Below, one piece after another: positions 24,748 to 34,307 of a stretch of 58,056 nt of DNA (position 1 is its first letter; the number at the start of each line of letters is the position of its first letter). The DNA comes from Thermoguttaceae bacterium (GTDB lineage: Bacteria > Planctomycetota > Planctomycetia > Pirellulales > Thermoguttaceae), in assembly GCA_029975295.1 (NCBI GenBank), contig JARKPK010000092.1:1-58056 (forward strand), in the 5' to 3' direction. A model generated the notes under the pieces. It searched no databases, was not told the origin of the DNA, and saw nothing but the letters and a program-made list of their open reading frames with translations. A program made the position numbers and the translations under genes.

Positions 24748-25626
24748 TCATTCGCCCCATAGATAGGCGGTCAGGGCCTTCCAGTCCTGATAATCGGGAA
24801 TCACCAGATCGGCGCCCACGCCGACCAGGCGGTCGCGCTTCCACGGGTCGGGCCGACCGCTGCGCCCGGCCTCGTCGGAGGCCACGGCCACGGCCGTTCC
24901 ACCGGCGGCCTTGATGTTCTGAATCTCCACGTATCCGTCGCCGAAGCCCAACAACGCAGCGCCGGGAACCCCGTGTTCTTCGAGGATTCGGCGGATGACC
25001 ATCGCCTTGGAGAACGAGCGATAGTCGTCGATCGCGCCATACACCCGAGGGCCGAAGAAACGGTCGAGCCCCAGCAGTTCGGCCTCTTCGCGGACATAGA
25101 CCTCATCGGTGCCGCTGGCCAAATAGAGCACCGCCCCGCGCCGCGTCAGCTCGGCAAGCAATTCGATCGAATAGGGGACGAGCATCTCCGCCGGGGCGAT
25201 TTCTCCCCGGCGCAGCGCCTCGCGCCGCCCGGCGATCCGCTGCATCAGCCGATCGTGGTATCGGTGCTTATACACCAACGGATCTTCGGGCGTGCCGCCG
25301 CGAAGCCGGACCTCGTCGGCCAAGCGGATCATTTGATAGATCGTCTGCTTGCCGTTCAGTTCCATGATGAAGCGGTGGACCAACTCGGTGAGCTGCTCGG
25401 GCGTTTCGTTGGCGCCGCAGGCCGAAAGAACCTCGACCATCATCGGGGCCATCACCTCGGGCCAGCCTTGGCGAATGAGGCTCAGCGTGCCGTCGAAATC
25501 GAAAACGACGTGGTCGGGCGGCGCGGCGCGATGCAACGGGCGAATCACCTCGATTTGCGTGCCCGGCAGAAAGCGGCCGCGCCGATGCGAGTCTTCGACA
25601 AGGCGATAGTCTTCTTCGTATTCCAT
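24748..25626 (-). CDS. HAD-family hydrolase (phosphatase)
   Basis: 292 aa from ATG 25626 (MEYEEDYRLVEDSHRRG); the longer frame to 25725 is not protein-like at its start. HAD motif I is VVFDFDGTLSLIRQGWP (nucleophile Asp and acid/base Asp). A helical cap region covers about 60-150, motif II is VLYLASGTDEVYV, and motif IV is LLGFGDGYVEIQNIKAAGG with GVGADLVIPDYQDW as the usual ending. It dephosphorylates a small metabolite, probably a sugar phosphate. It is followed by the PfkB kinase on the same strand, which suggests one carbohydrate pathway. The 25-residue N-terminal extension before motif I is unusual for phosphoglycolate phosphatase-like members. Confidence 0.85.
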   Translation of the reverse strand: MEYEEDYRLVEDSHRRGRFLPGTQIEVIRPLHRAAPPDHVVFDFDGTLSLIRQGWPEVMAPMMVEVLSACGANETPEQLTELVHRFIMELNGKQTIYQMIRLADEVRLRGGTPEDPLVYKHRYHDRLMQRIAGRREALRRGEIAPAEMLVPYSIELLAELTRRGAVLYLASGTDEVYVREEAELLGLDRFFGPRVYGAIDDYRSFSKAMVIRRILEEHGVPGAALLGFGDGYVEIQNIKAAGGTAVAVASDEAGRSGRPDPWKRDRLVGVGADLVIPDYQDWKALTAYLWGE

Positions 25627-25939
25627 CGACCTATTCTTGTTACTGGCTTCGCATCGCCGCCAAGCTGAATGCTGTCTTGCGCGGTGCCGAACCGGCACCG
25701 CGGGTTCCGTCGCCGGGCCGCACAACCATGGCGGCTGCCGCCCATTTCTTCGTTGCGCGAACCTGTTTGAATCTCACGGTTCGGCTGCTGTGCGGTTCCA
25801 GATGTCGGACTTTGGGGCAAAGCGTTGACATAGCTAAGTCGAGCAATAAGAATAGCAGTCGCGTTTGCGTTTGCCCACCCTTTGGTTGAACGTCGGGCCT
25901 CGCTTCTGGGAATGGTTTCGCTTTCAAGAAGGGCTTGCC
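25627..25939. other. Divergent gap upstream of the Gfo/Idh/MocA gene
   Basis: 313 bp between diverging genes. The stretch 25826-25860 is relatively AT-rich and holds the candidate promoter described separately. Nothing else is supported. Confidence 0.4.
25826..25853 (+). promoter_or_regulatory. Possible promoter of the Gfo/Idh/MocA gene
   Basis: Perfect TTGACA (25826-25831), then 16 nt and TAAGAA (25848-25853), a poor -10 (3 of 6), within an AT-rich patch about 90 nt upstream of the start codon. Confidence 0.35.
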
Positions 25940-27286
25940 ATGAACAAACGTGTTTCCAATCGCCGCGATTTTTTGGGCGCCGGGGCGGCTGCCGCAACGG
26001 CTTGGGCCGGCGCCAAGCTTTATGCAGCCGACGCTGCGGCCCACCCCGGCCCGAACGACACGATCAATTTGGCGCTGATCGGTTGCGGCGCTCGCGGCGG
26101 CGGGCAAGTGATGCCCGCCTTCATGGAGCTGCCCGGCGTGCGTTTTACGGCCGTGTGCGATGTGAACGCGAACCATCTGGCCCGCACGCGTCAGCGCGCC
26201 GGCGGCGAGAAGGTGGCCGCCTACAGCGACTTCCGCAAGCTGCTCGAAGACAAAAGCATCGACGCAGTGGTCGTCGCCACGCAAGCTCATTGGCATGTGC
26301 CCATTGCCGTGGCCGCCTGTCAGGCGGGCAAAGACGTCTATCTGGAGAAGCCGCTGGGCAACTTCATCGGCGAGGGGCGATACCTGATCGAAGCGGCCGA
26401 CAAGTATCGGCGGATCGTGCAAATCGGCACTCAGCAACACAGTCAAGAACACTATCGCAAAGCGGTCGAGATCATACAGTCGGGGCGGCTGGGCGACATT
26501 TCGATGGTCGAAGTGTGGGATCACACCTACTGGGCCCCGGGCCGGGGATTTCCGCCCGACTGCGACCCGCCGCCCGAGCTTGATTGGGAGTTCTACGTCG
26601 GGCCATCGCCGATGCGCCCGTACAACCCCAACATCTACTACAACTACGGCTACGATTGGTTCAAGATCTCCGGGGCCGGGCATCAGGTGGCCTGGGGCGT
26701 GCATCATTTCGACATTGTTCTCTGGGCGATGGGCGTGAAGCATCCGACGGCGGTTTCCGCCTTCGGCGGGCAATTCGCCTACCAAGACAATTCGGAATGG
26801 CCCAACACGTTCGACGCCATCGCCCAATTCGGGCCGGGACCGGTGGCAAAGAACGGCTTTGTGCTCAATTACACGATGCGATTGGGTTCGCGCCGCGTTC
26901 GCCGTTCGCATTCCAAGTGTTTCTACGGCACCGAAGCCACGATGGTCGTCGATCGCAGCCGCATCTCGATTGCGCCCGAGCCGAAGAACGAGCGCGTTCA
27001 GGCCGGGCCGGGGTACTTATTGAGCAAAGAGGAAGAGATTCTTCCGGCCGACGACCAGAACCGCCACTTCGCCGTGTTTCTGGAGAACATCCGCACCCGG
27101 CGTCAGCCGGAAACCGACGCCGCCACCGGCCATCGGGCAACGAACCTGGGGCACCTTATGAACATCGCCTGGCAGGTGGGCCGCAGCATTCGATGGGACG
27201 GCGAGCGCGAGCAAGTCGTCGGCGATAACGAGGCCAACGCCTTGGTCCATCAGGCTTACCGCAAACCGTGGGAGCTGAAGGTCTGA
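25940..27286 (+). CDS. Tat-exported Gfo/Idh/MocA family oxidoreductase
   Basis: 448 aa from ATG 25940, preceded by AGAAGGG at about 6 nt. The N-terminus NRRDFLGAGAAAATAWAGAKL is a twin-arginine signal, so the protein is probably folded with its cofactor and exported. The Rossmann nucleotide loop is ALIGCGARGGGQVM, followed by VVVATQAHWHVPIAVAAC and the family-defining YLEKPLG (catalytic Lys). The C-terminal sheet domain includes DWEFYVGPSPMRPYNP and VAWGVHHFDIVLW (His). Such NAD(P)-dependent sugar oxidoreductases occur in large numbers in planctomycetes, often with the same Tat signal. Substrate unknown. It could be co-transcribed with the HD gene, which begins 97 bp later. Confidence 0.92.
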   Translation: MNKRVSNRRDFLGAGAAAATAWAGAKLYAADAAAHPGPNDTINLALIGCGARGGGQVMPAFMELPGVRFTAVCDVNANHLARTRQRAGGEKVAAYSDFRKLLEDKSIDAVVVATQAHWHVPIAVAACQAGKDVYLEKPLGNFIGEGRYLIEAADKYRRIVQIGTQQHSQEHYRKAVEIIQSGRLGDISMVEVWDHTYWAPGRGFPPDCDPPPELDWEFYVGPSPMRPYNPNIYYNYGYDWFKISGAGHQVAWGVHHFDIVLWAMGVKHPTAVSAFGGQFAYQDNSEWPNTFDAIAQFGPGPVAKNGFVLNYTMRLGSRRVRRSHSKCFYGTEATMVVDRSRISIAPEPKNERVQAGPGYLLSKEEEILPADDQNRHFAVFLENIRTRRQPETDAATGHRATNLGHLMNIAWQVGRSIRWDGEREQVVGDNEANALVHQAYRKPWELKV

Positions 27287-27383
27287 CGGCTTGCCGCAGC
27301 CAAAGGTTGCTCGCGGGAATCGGCGGCGCGGGCTTTGGCGGGGAGTTTTCCCGAAGGCGACGATTTGCGATAATGCCGCCGAT

Positions 27384-28904
27384 ATGAAAGACATTCGCCA
27401 CCAAAGCCTCAGCCACGACCCGATCCACGGGTATATCCCCTTCACCTCGGCCGGCGAAAGGAAACAAGACCCGTTCGGCCGGCAGCCGGCGTCTTCGCGC
27501 GCGGCGGCAGAGGCTCTGCACGATCGGGCCGCGCTGGCCGGGGCAAGGGCCGCGGCCAAGGGCGGTCCTCCGGCAGGCGAATCCGAGCCGCCGCCCTGCG
27601 AGCGGGATTTCATCGATCACCCCTGGCTGCAACGGCTGCGGCACATCCATCAACTGCAAACCGCTTGGTGGGTTTTTCCCACGGCCGAGCATACTCGATT
27701 CCAACATGTCCTCGGGGCGATGCACTTGGCAAGTCGGGCGGCCGACGCGCTCTACGACAGCCTGCGCGAGGTGTGCCCCGACGCGCCCAGCCGCGGCTAC
27801 GTCGAGTCGCTGCTGCGGTTGGCCGGCCTGCTGCACGATGTCGGGCACGGACCGTTCGGACATTTCTTCGACGAGCATTTTCTGGCCGATTTCGGCCTGA
27901 CGCACGAAACCTTGGGCGGGGCGATCATTCGCCACTTCTTCGCCGACGCGATCATCCGCATTCGCGGCAATCCCTTCAGTCGTCTGACGCCGCTCGAATC
28001 GCTCGATCCCGAGCACATCGTCTTCTTGATCACCCGGCCGCGCGAGGAAGCACCGGCCGACTCCCCGCTGTGGCTGCGATTGCTGCGGTGCTTGTTCAGC
28101 GGGCTGTACACGATCGACAACATGGATTTCGTCCTCCGCGACGCCTATATGTCGGGCTACAGTCCCAAGGCGTTCGACGTCGAGCGGTTGCTCCATTACA
28201 GCATGTTCACCGAGAAAGGGTTGACGATCCACGAGCGCGGGCTGTCGGCCCTCATCCGATTCATCTCGGTCCGGGCCGAGTTGTTCCGAGCGATCTACTT
28301 TCACCGTACGGTCCGCGCCATCGACCTGGCGCTGGAAGACCTCTTCCGCGAAAGCAAGTCGTATCTCTTTCCCGGCAATCCGCTCGATCACCTCGACGAA
28401 TATTGCGAACTGACCGAATCGTCGCTGCTGGTCGATGTGGCGCGGTGGCGAAGACATCCCGACGAACAATTGCGGAAACTGGGCGAGCGATGGCAAGAGC
28501 TCCTCTCACGCCGCGTTCGTTGGAAGATGGTTTGCGAGCGGACCATCTTCTTCGCCCCGGGCCAATCGGAGCGCAGCAGCATCTTTAGCGATCGTGAAAC
28601 GTTCGAACGGGCATTGCGGGCGGCGCTGCCCGCGGCGTGCCGCGACATTCCGCTGAAGGTCGATACCGCCCGGCATGTGCATCGGCCGGGCACCCGCGCG
28701 CCGGCCGGCCGGCAGAACTTCCTGTACGATCCGCTGACCCGCGAGATTCGCAGTCTCGACGATCGGGAAATCTTCCGCCGCATCGCGATCAGCTTTCGGG
28801 TGTGCCGCGTTTATGCCCTCGATCACGAGCACGACCGTGCGTTGGCCGCAGCCGTCGACCAGCTCAGCGGCGCCGGCTGCGAAGACGACCCGACCAATAT
28901 GTAG
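27384..28904 (+). CDS. HD-domain phosphohydrolase (dNTPase/SAMHD1-like)
   Basis: 506 aa from ATG 27384. The HD core is clear: WLQRLRHIHQLQTAWWVFPTAEHTRFQHVLGAMHLA, then LLRLAGLLHDVGHGPFGH (the HD pair) and a later DNMDFVLRDAY aspartate, as in SAMHD1-type dNTP triphosphohydrolases. N-terminal DPIHGYIPF is also typical. Between residues about 25 and 75 is an Ala/Gly/Pro/Arg-rich insertion (AAAEALHDRAALAGARAAA) absent from usual members. By family it probably removes triphosphate from deoxynucleotides, affecting nucleotide pools or phage resistance; activity on another phosphorylated substrate is possible. Cytoplasmic. It follows the oxidoreductase gene and precedes purB. Confidence 0.88.
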   Translation: MKDIRHQSLSHDPIHGYIPFTSAGERKQDPFGRQPASSRAAAEALHDRAALAGARAAAKGGPPAGESEPPPCERDFIDHPWLQRLRHIHQLQTAWWVFPTAEHTRFQHVLGAMHLASRAADALYDSLREVCPDAPSRGYVESLLRLAGLLHDVGHGPFGHFFDEHFLADFGLTHETLGGAIIRHFFADAIIRIRGNPFSRLTPLESLDPEHIVFLITRPREEAPADSPLWLRLLRCLFSGLYTIDNMDFVLRDAYMSGYSPKAFDVERLLHYSMFTEKGLTIHERGLSALIRFISVRAELFRAIYFHRTVRAIDLALEDLFRESKSYLFPGNPLDHLDEYCELTESSLLVDVARWRRHPDEQLRKLGERWQELLSRRVRWKMVCERTIFFAPGQSERSSIFSDRETFERALRAALPAACRDIPLKVDTARHVHRPGTRAPAGRQNFLYDPLTREIRSLDDREIFRRIAISFRVCRVYALDHEHDRALAAAVDQLSGAGCEDDPTNM

Positions 28905-29046
28905 TGTGCTCAGCGACTGTGATCCTGCGCAGTCGCCGCGATTCGGATCGAACGCGTCGGCGGTACTGCAATTGATTGCACCGAGCGGTGCTGCGTGCGA
29001 GTGATGACATATCCAGCTTGGCTGAATAGATGGAGTGTGAGCACTG

Positions 29047-30480
29047 ATGAACCAATCGCATTTGCACTACGACAATCCGCTAATCGCCCGATACGCCTCC
29101 GACGAGATGAGCCGCCTTTGGGGGCCGCAACGCAAGTTCTCTACGTGGCGGCGGCTTTGGGTGGCCTTGGCCGAGGCCGAGGCCGAGTTGGGCCTGCCGA
29201 TCAGCCAAGAGCAGTTGGCCGAACTGCGCGCGCATGTTGACGACATCGACTTCGAGGCCGCCGATCGCTACGAGCGCCAGTTGCGGCACGACGTGATGGC
29301 CCACGTTCACACCTACGGCGACGTGTGCCCGACAGCGCGGCCGATCATCCACTTGGGGGCTACGAGTTGTTATGTTACCGACAACACCGATCTGATCCTT
29401 ATGCGCGAGTCGCTGGAGTTGGTGCGCGGCCGGCTGGCTTCGGTGATCGACGCCTTGGCCCGATTCGCCGCCCAATACCGCGACCTGCCCTGCTTGGCCT
29501 TCACCCACATGCAACCGGCGCAGCCGACCACCGTGGGCAAACGCGCGTGCCTGTGGGCGTACGACTTCGCACTCGATCTGACGGAGATCGACCACCGTTT
29601 GGCGGAGCTGAAGGCCCACGGCTGCCGCGGCACCACGGGCACGCAGGCGAGCTTTTTGGCGTTGTTCGACGGCGACCATGAAAAGGTCCGCCGGCTGGAC
29701 GAATTGATCTGCCGTAAGATCGGTTTCGATTCGTGTTATACGGTCACCGGCCAAACCTATCCGCGCAAGATCGACGCCCAAGTGTTGGCCGCGCTGAGCG
29801 GTATTGCTCAGTCGGCCCATAAGATGGCCACCGATATTCGCCTGCTGGCCCATCGCAAAGAGATCGAAGAACCGTTCGAAAAGCATCAGATCGGTTCCTC
29901 GGCCATGCCGTACAAACGCAACCCGATGCGCAGCGAGCGCATCTGCTCGTTGTCGCGGTTCCTAATGAATCTGGAGAACAACGCCGCGCAAACGCTGGCC
30001 GTTCAATGGTTCGAACGCACGTTGGACGACAGCGCCAATCGCCGGCTGGTGCTGCCGCAAGGCTTCCTTACGGCCGACGCGGTGTTGATCCTCTGCCGCA
30101 ACGTGGCCGATGGGCTGGTGGTCTATCCGCAGGTAATCGCCAAGGCGCTGGCCGATGAGCTGCCGTTCATGGCCTCGGAAAATATTCTGATGGCGGCGGT
30201 GGCCGCCGGCGGCGACCGCCAAGACCTTCACGAGCGCATTCGCCGCCACAGCCAAGCGGCGGCGGCCGTGGTGAAGGAGCAGGGCGGGCGGAACGATCTG
30301 CTCGAACGGCTCGAGGCCGACCCGGCCTTCGCCAAGGTGGACTTGCGAACGGTGGTCGATCCGCGACAGTTCGTGGGCCGATCGGCCGAGCAGGTGGACG
30401 AGTTTATCGCGGACGTGGTCGAACCGATCCGTCGGCACCGCGCCGCCGAGGCATCGCCCACCGCTGAGGTTCGGGTTTGA
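29047..30480 (+). CDS. purB: Adenylosuccinate lyase
   Basis: 477 aa, normal length, ATG 29047 with GGAG upstream. It belongs to the fumarase/aspartase superfamily and catalyses two steps of purine synthesis: SAICAR to AICAR, and adenylosuccinate to AMP. Seen: [11 protein letters not shown] near the N-terminus, the conserved region [26 protein letters not shown], the superfamily signature [17 protein letters not shown] (catalytic Ser loop) and [16 protein letters not shown]. It resembles the animal-type PurB in the last motif. Stands as a single gene with 142 bp upstream and 403 bp downstream. Confident. Confidence 0.96.
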   Translation: MNQSHLHYDNPLIARYASDEMSRLWGPQRKFSTWRRLWVALAEAEAELGLPISQEQLAELRAHVDDIDFEAADRYERQLRHDVMAHVHTYGDVCPTARPIIHLGATSCYVTDNTDLILMRESLELVRGRLASVIDALARFAAQYRDLPCLAFTHMQPAQPTTVGKRACLWAYDFALDLTEIDHRLAELKAHGCRGTTGTQASFLALFDGDHEKVRRLDELICRKIGFDSCYTVTGQTYPRKIDAQVLAALSGIAQSAHKMATDIRLLAHRKEIEEPFEKHQIGSSAMPYKRNPMRSERICSLSRFLMNLENNAAQTLAVQWFERTLDDSANRRLVLPQGFLTADAVLILCRNVADGLVVYPQVIAKALADELPFMASENILMAAVAAGGDRQDLHERIRRHSQAAAAVVKEQGGRNDLLERLEADPAFAKVDLRTVVDPRQFVGRSAEQVDEFIADVVEPIRRHRAAEASPTAEVRV

Positions 30481-30883
30481 CCCCCAAGCTTGAGTCAACG
30501 CTAAAGACCAGATGCCGCTCTCGACGGTCCGGGCTTCCGCCCGTTCTGCCCATGACCCCCATTTTCTCTGATCACAGATAATCTGACATTGACCCCCTAC
30601 GCCGAACCACTAAAATGCCGAACTTGAGCGTCGGGTTATGGTCGGCTGCTTCGGCGTCTGATCGCTGCTGCCCGGCCTGTTGCGAGTCGGGCCGCGGCGC
30701 TGCCGTTGCACCCTGGTGCGAACGCAAGCGAGGCTCTTGTCGCAAAGCGTTGCGAAATAGAAGCTTACTATACGCTGCCAACTGCAAATGCTTTGGCGGC
30801 GAGCGGCCGGAACGCGCCGCTGGGCCGGTCTGCTGCGTCGGCCGTTGCGTTGTTCTCGGTGGGGAACTGTTTAGAACGAGATC
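30481..30883. other. Gap between purB and lysS with three TGACCCCC motifs
   Basis: 403 bp. TGACCCCC occurs at 30478 (over the purB stop), 30553 and 30590, all on the plus strand. The 30553-30600 part is AT-rich. This may be a decayed insertion-element end, but no transposase sequence is present. No clear lysS promoter was identified. Confidence 0.35.
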
Positions 30884-32395
30884 ATGAATCAATCGAATAA
30901 GCCCGAACCGGTTTCGTCGTCGGCAATCTTGGAAGCCTCGCGCCGCGACAAGCTGCAAGCGATCCGCGACTTGGGTTGCGACCCGTGGGGCGGCCGCTTC
31001 GACGATCATCAGCCGATCGGCGCCATACGCCGCCGCGAAAACGAGTTGCGCGAAGAGCCCGTGCCCGATCAGCCCGGCAAAACGGTTGTTCGCGGCCCGG
31101 CGGTTCGGGCGGCCGGACGAATCATCCTGCGCCGCCCTTCAGGCAAGTTGCATTGGCTCCAGATTCGCGATTGGACCGGCACGATCCAGGTGATGATCGG
31201 CAAGGCGCAGGTGGGCGATGCGAACTGGGAGCTGGCGCAGCAGTTCGACTTGGGCGACTTGGTCGGTGTGGACGGGCAATTGATCCGCACCCGAACGGGC
31301 GAATTGACCATCGCCGCCGAAAAGCTGACCTTCTTGACCAAATCGTTGGAAACACCGCCGGAAAAGCACCACGGGCTGAGCGATCCCGAACTGCGCCAGC
31401 GGCTTCGCTACCTCGACCTGGTCTATACCGACGGCGTTTGGGAGCGATTCTTGCGGCGGACGAAGATCGTCCATTCGATTCGTTCCACGCTGGCCGCTCG
31501 CGGATTCGTCGAAGTGGAGGGGCCCACACTGCACGCCATCGCCGGTGGGGCGGCCGCCCGGCCGTTCATCACCCATCACAACGCGCTGGACATCGACCTT
31601 TACCTGCGCATCGCGCTGGAGCTGCACCTGAAGCGGCTGCTGGTCGGCGGGGTGGAACGGGTGTACGAACTGGGGCGCGTCTATCGCAACGAGGGAATCA
31701 GCCCGAGGCACAACCCCGAGTTCACCATGCTCGAAGTGTATCAGGCCTACGGCGACTATCGCTCGATGATGGACCTGACCGAGGCGTTGATCGTCGGTGC
31801 GATCGAGGCCACCGGTCAACCGTTGCAGTTGCCCTGGGGCGATACGACGATCGATTTCAGCCCGCCGTTCGCACGAAAGACATACGACGAGTTGTTTTCC
31901 GAGCACACGGGCGTTGATCCGGGCGACGCGGCGGCGGTGGCCCGTTTCGCCCGATCGATCGGACTGGAACCGGCGGGAAAGCACCCCGACGTGGTTAAGA
32001 GCGAGGTCTTCGAAGCGAAGGTCGAAGACGAGTTGTGCGGGCCGGTGTTCGTGTGCGACTACCCGGCGAGCGTCTGCCCATTGACCAAGCGAAAGGCGTC
32101 CGATCCGACCGTGGCCGAACGGTTCGAGCTGTTCATCAACGGCATGGAAGTGGCCAATGCCTACACGGAATTGAATGATCCCGACTTGCAAGAAGAGCTG
32201 TTCAGCAAGCAGCTCGAAGGGCTTTCCGAAGAAGATTCGATGGCGCGGATGGACCGCGACTTCATCCGCGCGCTGAGGCACGGGATGCCTCCGGCCGGCG
32301 GCCTGGGGGTGGGCATCGACCGGTTGGTGATGCTGCTGACCAATTCGCAGACCATTCGTGATGTCATCTTGTTTCCGTTGCTTCGGCCCGAGTAA
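30884..32395 (+). CDS. lysS: Lysyl-tRNA synthetase, class II
   Basis: 503 aa, normal length. It charges tRNA-Lys in the cytoplasm. An OB-fold anticodon-binding domain covers about 60-165 (VRAAGRIILRRPSGKLHWLQI, LGDLVGVDGQLIRTRTGEL). The class II catalytic core follows: motif 2 ELGRVYRNEGISPRHNPEF, with FTMLEVYQAYGDY typical of LysRS, and motif 3 GLGVGIDRLVMLLTNS near the C-terminus. The ABC permease gene begins 64 bp downstream and may share its transcript. Confident. Confidence 0.97.
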   Translation: MNQSNKPEPVSSSAILEASRRDKLQAIRDLGCDPWGGRFDDHQPIGAIRRRENELREEPVPDQPGKTVVRGPAVRAAGRIILRRPSGKLHWLQIRDWTGTIQVMIGKAQVGDANWELAQQFDLGDLVGVDGQLIRTRTGELTIAAEKLTFLTKSLETPPEKHHGLSDPELRQRLRYLDLVYTDGVWERFLRRTKIVHSIRSTLAARGFVEVEGPTLHAIAGGAAARPFITHHNALDIDLYLRIALELHLKRLLVGGVERVYELGRVYRNEGISPRHNPEFTMLEVYQAYGDYRSMMDLTEALIVGAIEATGQPLQLPWGDTTIDFSPPFARKTYDELFSEHTGVDPGDAAAVARFARSIGLEPAGKHPDVVKSEVFEAKVEDELCGPVFVCDYPASVCPLTKRKASDPTVAERFELFINGMEVANAYTELNDPDLQEELFSKQLEGLSEEDSMARMDRDFIRALRHGMPPAGGLGVGIDRLVMLLTNSQTIRDVILFPLLRPE

Positions 32396-32458
32396 TCGGC
32401 CGCGCGCGGCAGGGTCGCCCGGCGGAGCGTTCGTCGCTGTGCGTCAAGGAAGACGATC

Positions 32459-34207
32459 ATGTACAAGCTGTTGCTGTGCTTGCGGTATCTGCGCACCCGC
32501 TGGATCGCGCTGGCGTCGATTGTCAGCGTGATGTTGGGCGTGGCCACGATGATCGTGGTCAACAGCGTGATGGCCGGTTTCGCCCGCGAAATGGAAGACC
32601 GCATTCACGGCGTTCTGGCCGACTTGAGCTTCCAAGCCCGCGATTTCAACGGCGCGCCCGACGCCGATTGGCACATGGAGCAGATTCGCCGCATCGCCGG
32701 CGACTACATCGAGGGCATGACGCCGGTGGTCGTTGTGCCGGGGATGCTCAACTTCCGCGTCGGCGGCAACTGGATGACGCAGCAGGTGGAGATCGTCGGC
32801 ATCGAGGAGCAGAGCCATTCGCTGGTGAGCGACTATGCCCGCTATTTGCAGCATCCGGAAAACCGGCGCCAATTCGCCTGGTCGTTGCGCGACGGCGGCT
32901 ACGACGTTTACGATCATCAGGCGGGCAGTGAAGCGCCGGCGCGGCCGCAGATGAACGAGGCCGGCTGGAGCCACCGCCGCTATGTGGCCGAGCGGGAGAT
33001 GTTCGAAGAGCGGCTGCGGCGCAATCGGACCCCTCAGGCGTTCGCGCCTTCGTCGCTGGGCCAACAGGCGCCGGCCGCCGCGCCGGCAACAGAAAGCGCC
33101 GCGATGGCGGCCCCGGCCGAGGTGGGCGAACCGCGCCGGTCGGAGACGCCCGAACCGAACGAGTCGGCCGCTGCCCCGCGCGATTTTGCCGCCGACGCCG
33201 GCGGAACGTCGGCCGGCACGGCCGGCGCTAATGCCGGCGAGTCGGCCTCGCCGCCGCCTGCGGCCGATCCCTTCCTCAACCGCGCCGATCCGTTTGCGCC
33301 GTACAACGCCGCCTCCGCTCCCATGGAAAGCTCGTTCGACCCCCGGCAGCACCAGCATACCGGCGCCGTGTTGGGCATGGCGATGGCCTCCTTCCGCGGC
33401 CGCGACGGCGCCGACCGGTTCATCATGCTGCCCGGCGACGACGTGAAGCTCACCTTTCCCACGGTGGGCATGCCGCCGAAGATCCTTAGCGACGAGTTCA
33501 CCGTCGTCGATCTCTACGAAAGCAAGATGAGCGAGTACGATTCGCGGTTCGTTTTCGTGCCGATCCGCAAACTGCAAGAGCTGCGCGGCATGATCGACCC
33601 GACGACCGGCGTGGGCATGTTCAATTCGATTCAAATCAAGCTCAAGCCGGGCGTCGATGGGAACATGGTCCGCGACCTTTTGGCGGCCCAATTTCCGGAA
33701 GAGCTGTTCATCGTCGCCACCTGGCGCGACAAGCAGGGCGCCCTGCTGGCGGCCGTGCAAATGGAAACGGCGATCCTCAACGTGTTGCTCTTTCTGATCA
33801 TCGCTGTGGCGGGTTTCGGCATCTTGGCGATCTTCTTCATGATCGTCTTCGAAAAGACCCGCGATATCGGCATCCTCAAGTCGTTGGGCGCGCACGGACG
33901 CGGCGTGATGGGGATTTTTCTCAGCTACGGGCTGTCGCTTGGCGCGGTGGGCTCGGGCGTGGGGATGGTGATGGGGCTGCTGTTCGTGCGCTACATCAAC
34001 GAGATTGCCGACTTGCTGGGGCGAATTACCGGGCGAAAGGTGTTCGACCCGTCGATCTACTATTTCTACTCGATTCCCGCGATCGTCGAGCCGGCCACGG
34101 TGGCTTGGATCGTCGGCGGGGCGATGCTCATCGCCGTGGCGGCCAGTGTGGCGCCGGCCCTGCAAGCGGCGCGGCTGCACCCGGTCGAGGCCTTGCGCTA
34201 CGAATGA
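32459..34207 (+). CDS. LolC/LolE-type ABC transporter permease with a large insertion
   Basis: 582 aa, preceded by AAGGAAG. N-terminal membrane helix (WIALASIVSVMLGVATMIVV) following a LolC-like KLLLCLRYLRTR start, a large extracytoplasmic domain, then three C-terminal helices (LNVLLFLIIAVAGFGILAI, GIFLSYGLSLGAVGSGVGMVM, PATVAWIVGGAMLIAVAAS) ending in APALQAARLHPVEALRYE, the classic FtsX/LolE finish. The periplasmic domain carries an Ala/Pro/Glu-rich low-complexity insertion at about 195-290, making it about 170 residues longer than usual LolE. LolCDE moves lipoproteins from the inner membrane towards the outer membrane. Only one permease gene is present, so a homodimer or a distant partner is implied. 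The ATPase gene follows. Confidence 0.88.
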   Translation: MYKLLLCLRYLRTRWIALASIVSVMLGVATMIVVNSVMAGFAREMEDRIHGVLADLSFQARDFNGAPDADWHMEQIRRIAGDYIEGMTPVVVVPGMLNFRVGGNWMTQQVEIVGIEEQSHSLVSDYARYLQHPENRRQFAWSLRDGGYDVYDHQAGSEAPARPQMNEAGWSHRRYVAEREMFEERLRRNRTPQAFAPSSLGQQAPAAAPATESAAMAAPAEVGEPRRSETPEPNESAAAPRDFAADAGGTSAGTAGANAGESASPPPAADPFLNRADPFAPYNAASAPMESSFDPRQHQHTGAVLGMAMASFRGRDGADRFIMLPGDDVKLTFPTVGMPPKILSDEFTVVDLYESKMSEYDSRFVFVPIRKLQELRGMIDPTTGVGMFNSIQIKLKPGVDGNMVRDLLAAQFPEELFIVATWRDKQGALLAAVQMETAILNVLLFLIIAVAGFGILAIFFMIVFEKTRDIGILKSLGAHGRGVMGIFLSYGLSLGAVGSGVGMVMGLLFVRYINEIADLLGRITGRKVFDPSIYYFYSIPAIVEPATVAWIVGGAMLIAVAASVAPALQAARLHPVEALRYE

Positions 34208-34307
34208 CCAGTGCGAACGGGCGCCCCCTGGGCCGCTTGAACCCTGGGCCCGACGACAACCGCTTTCCGCTTTCCGCGGTTCTGCTCAAACGCGAAGGAA
34301 ACAACCG

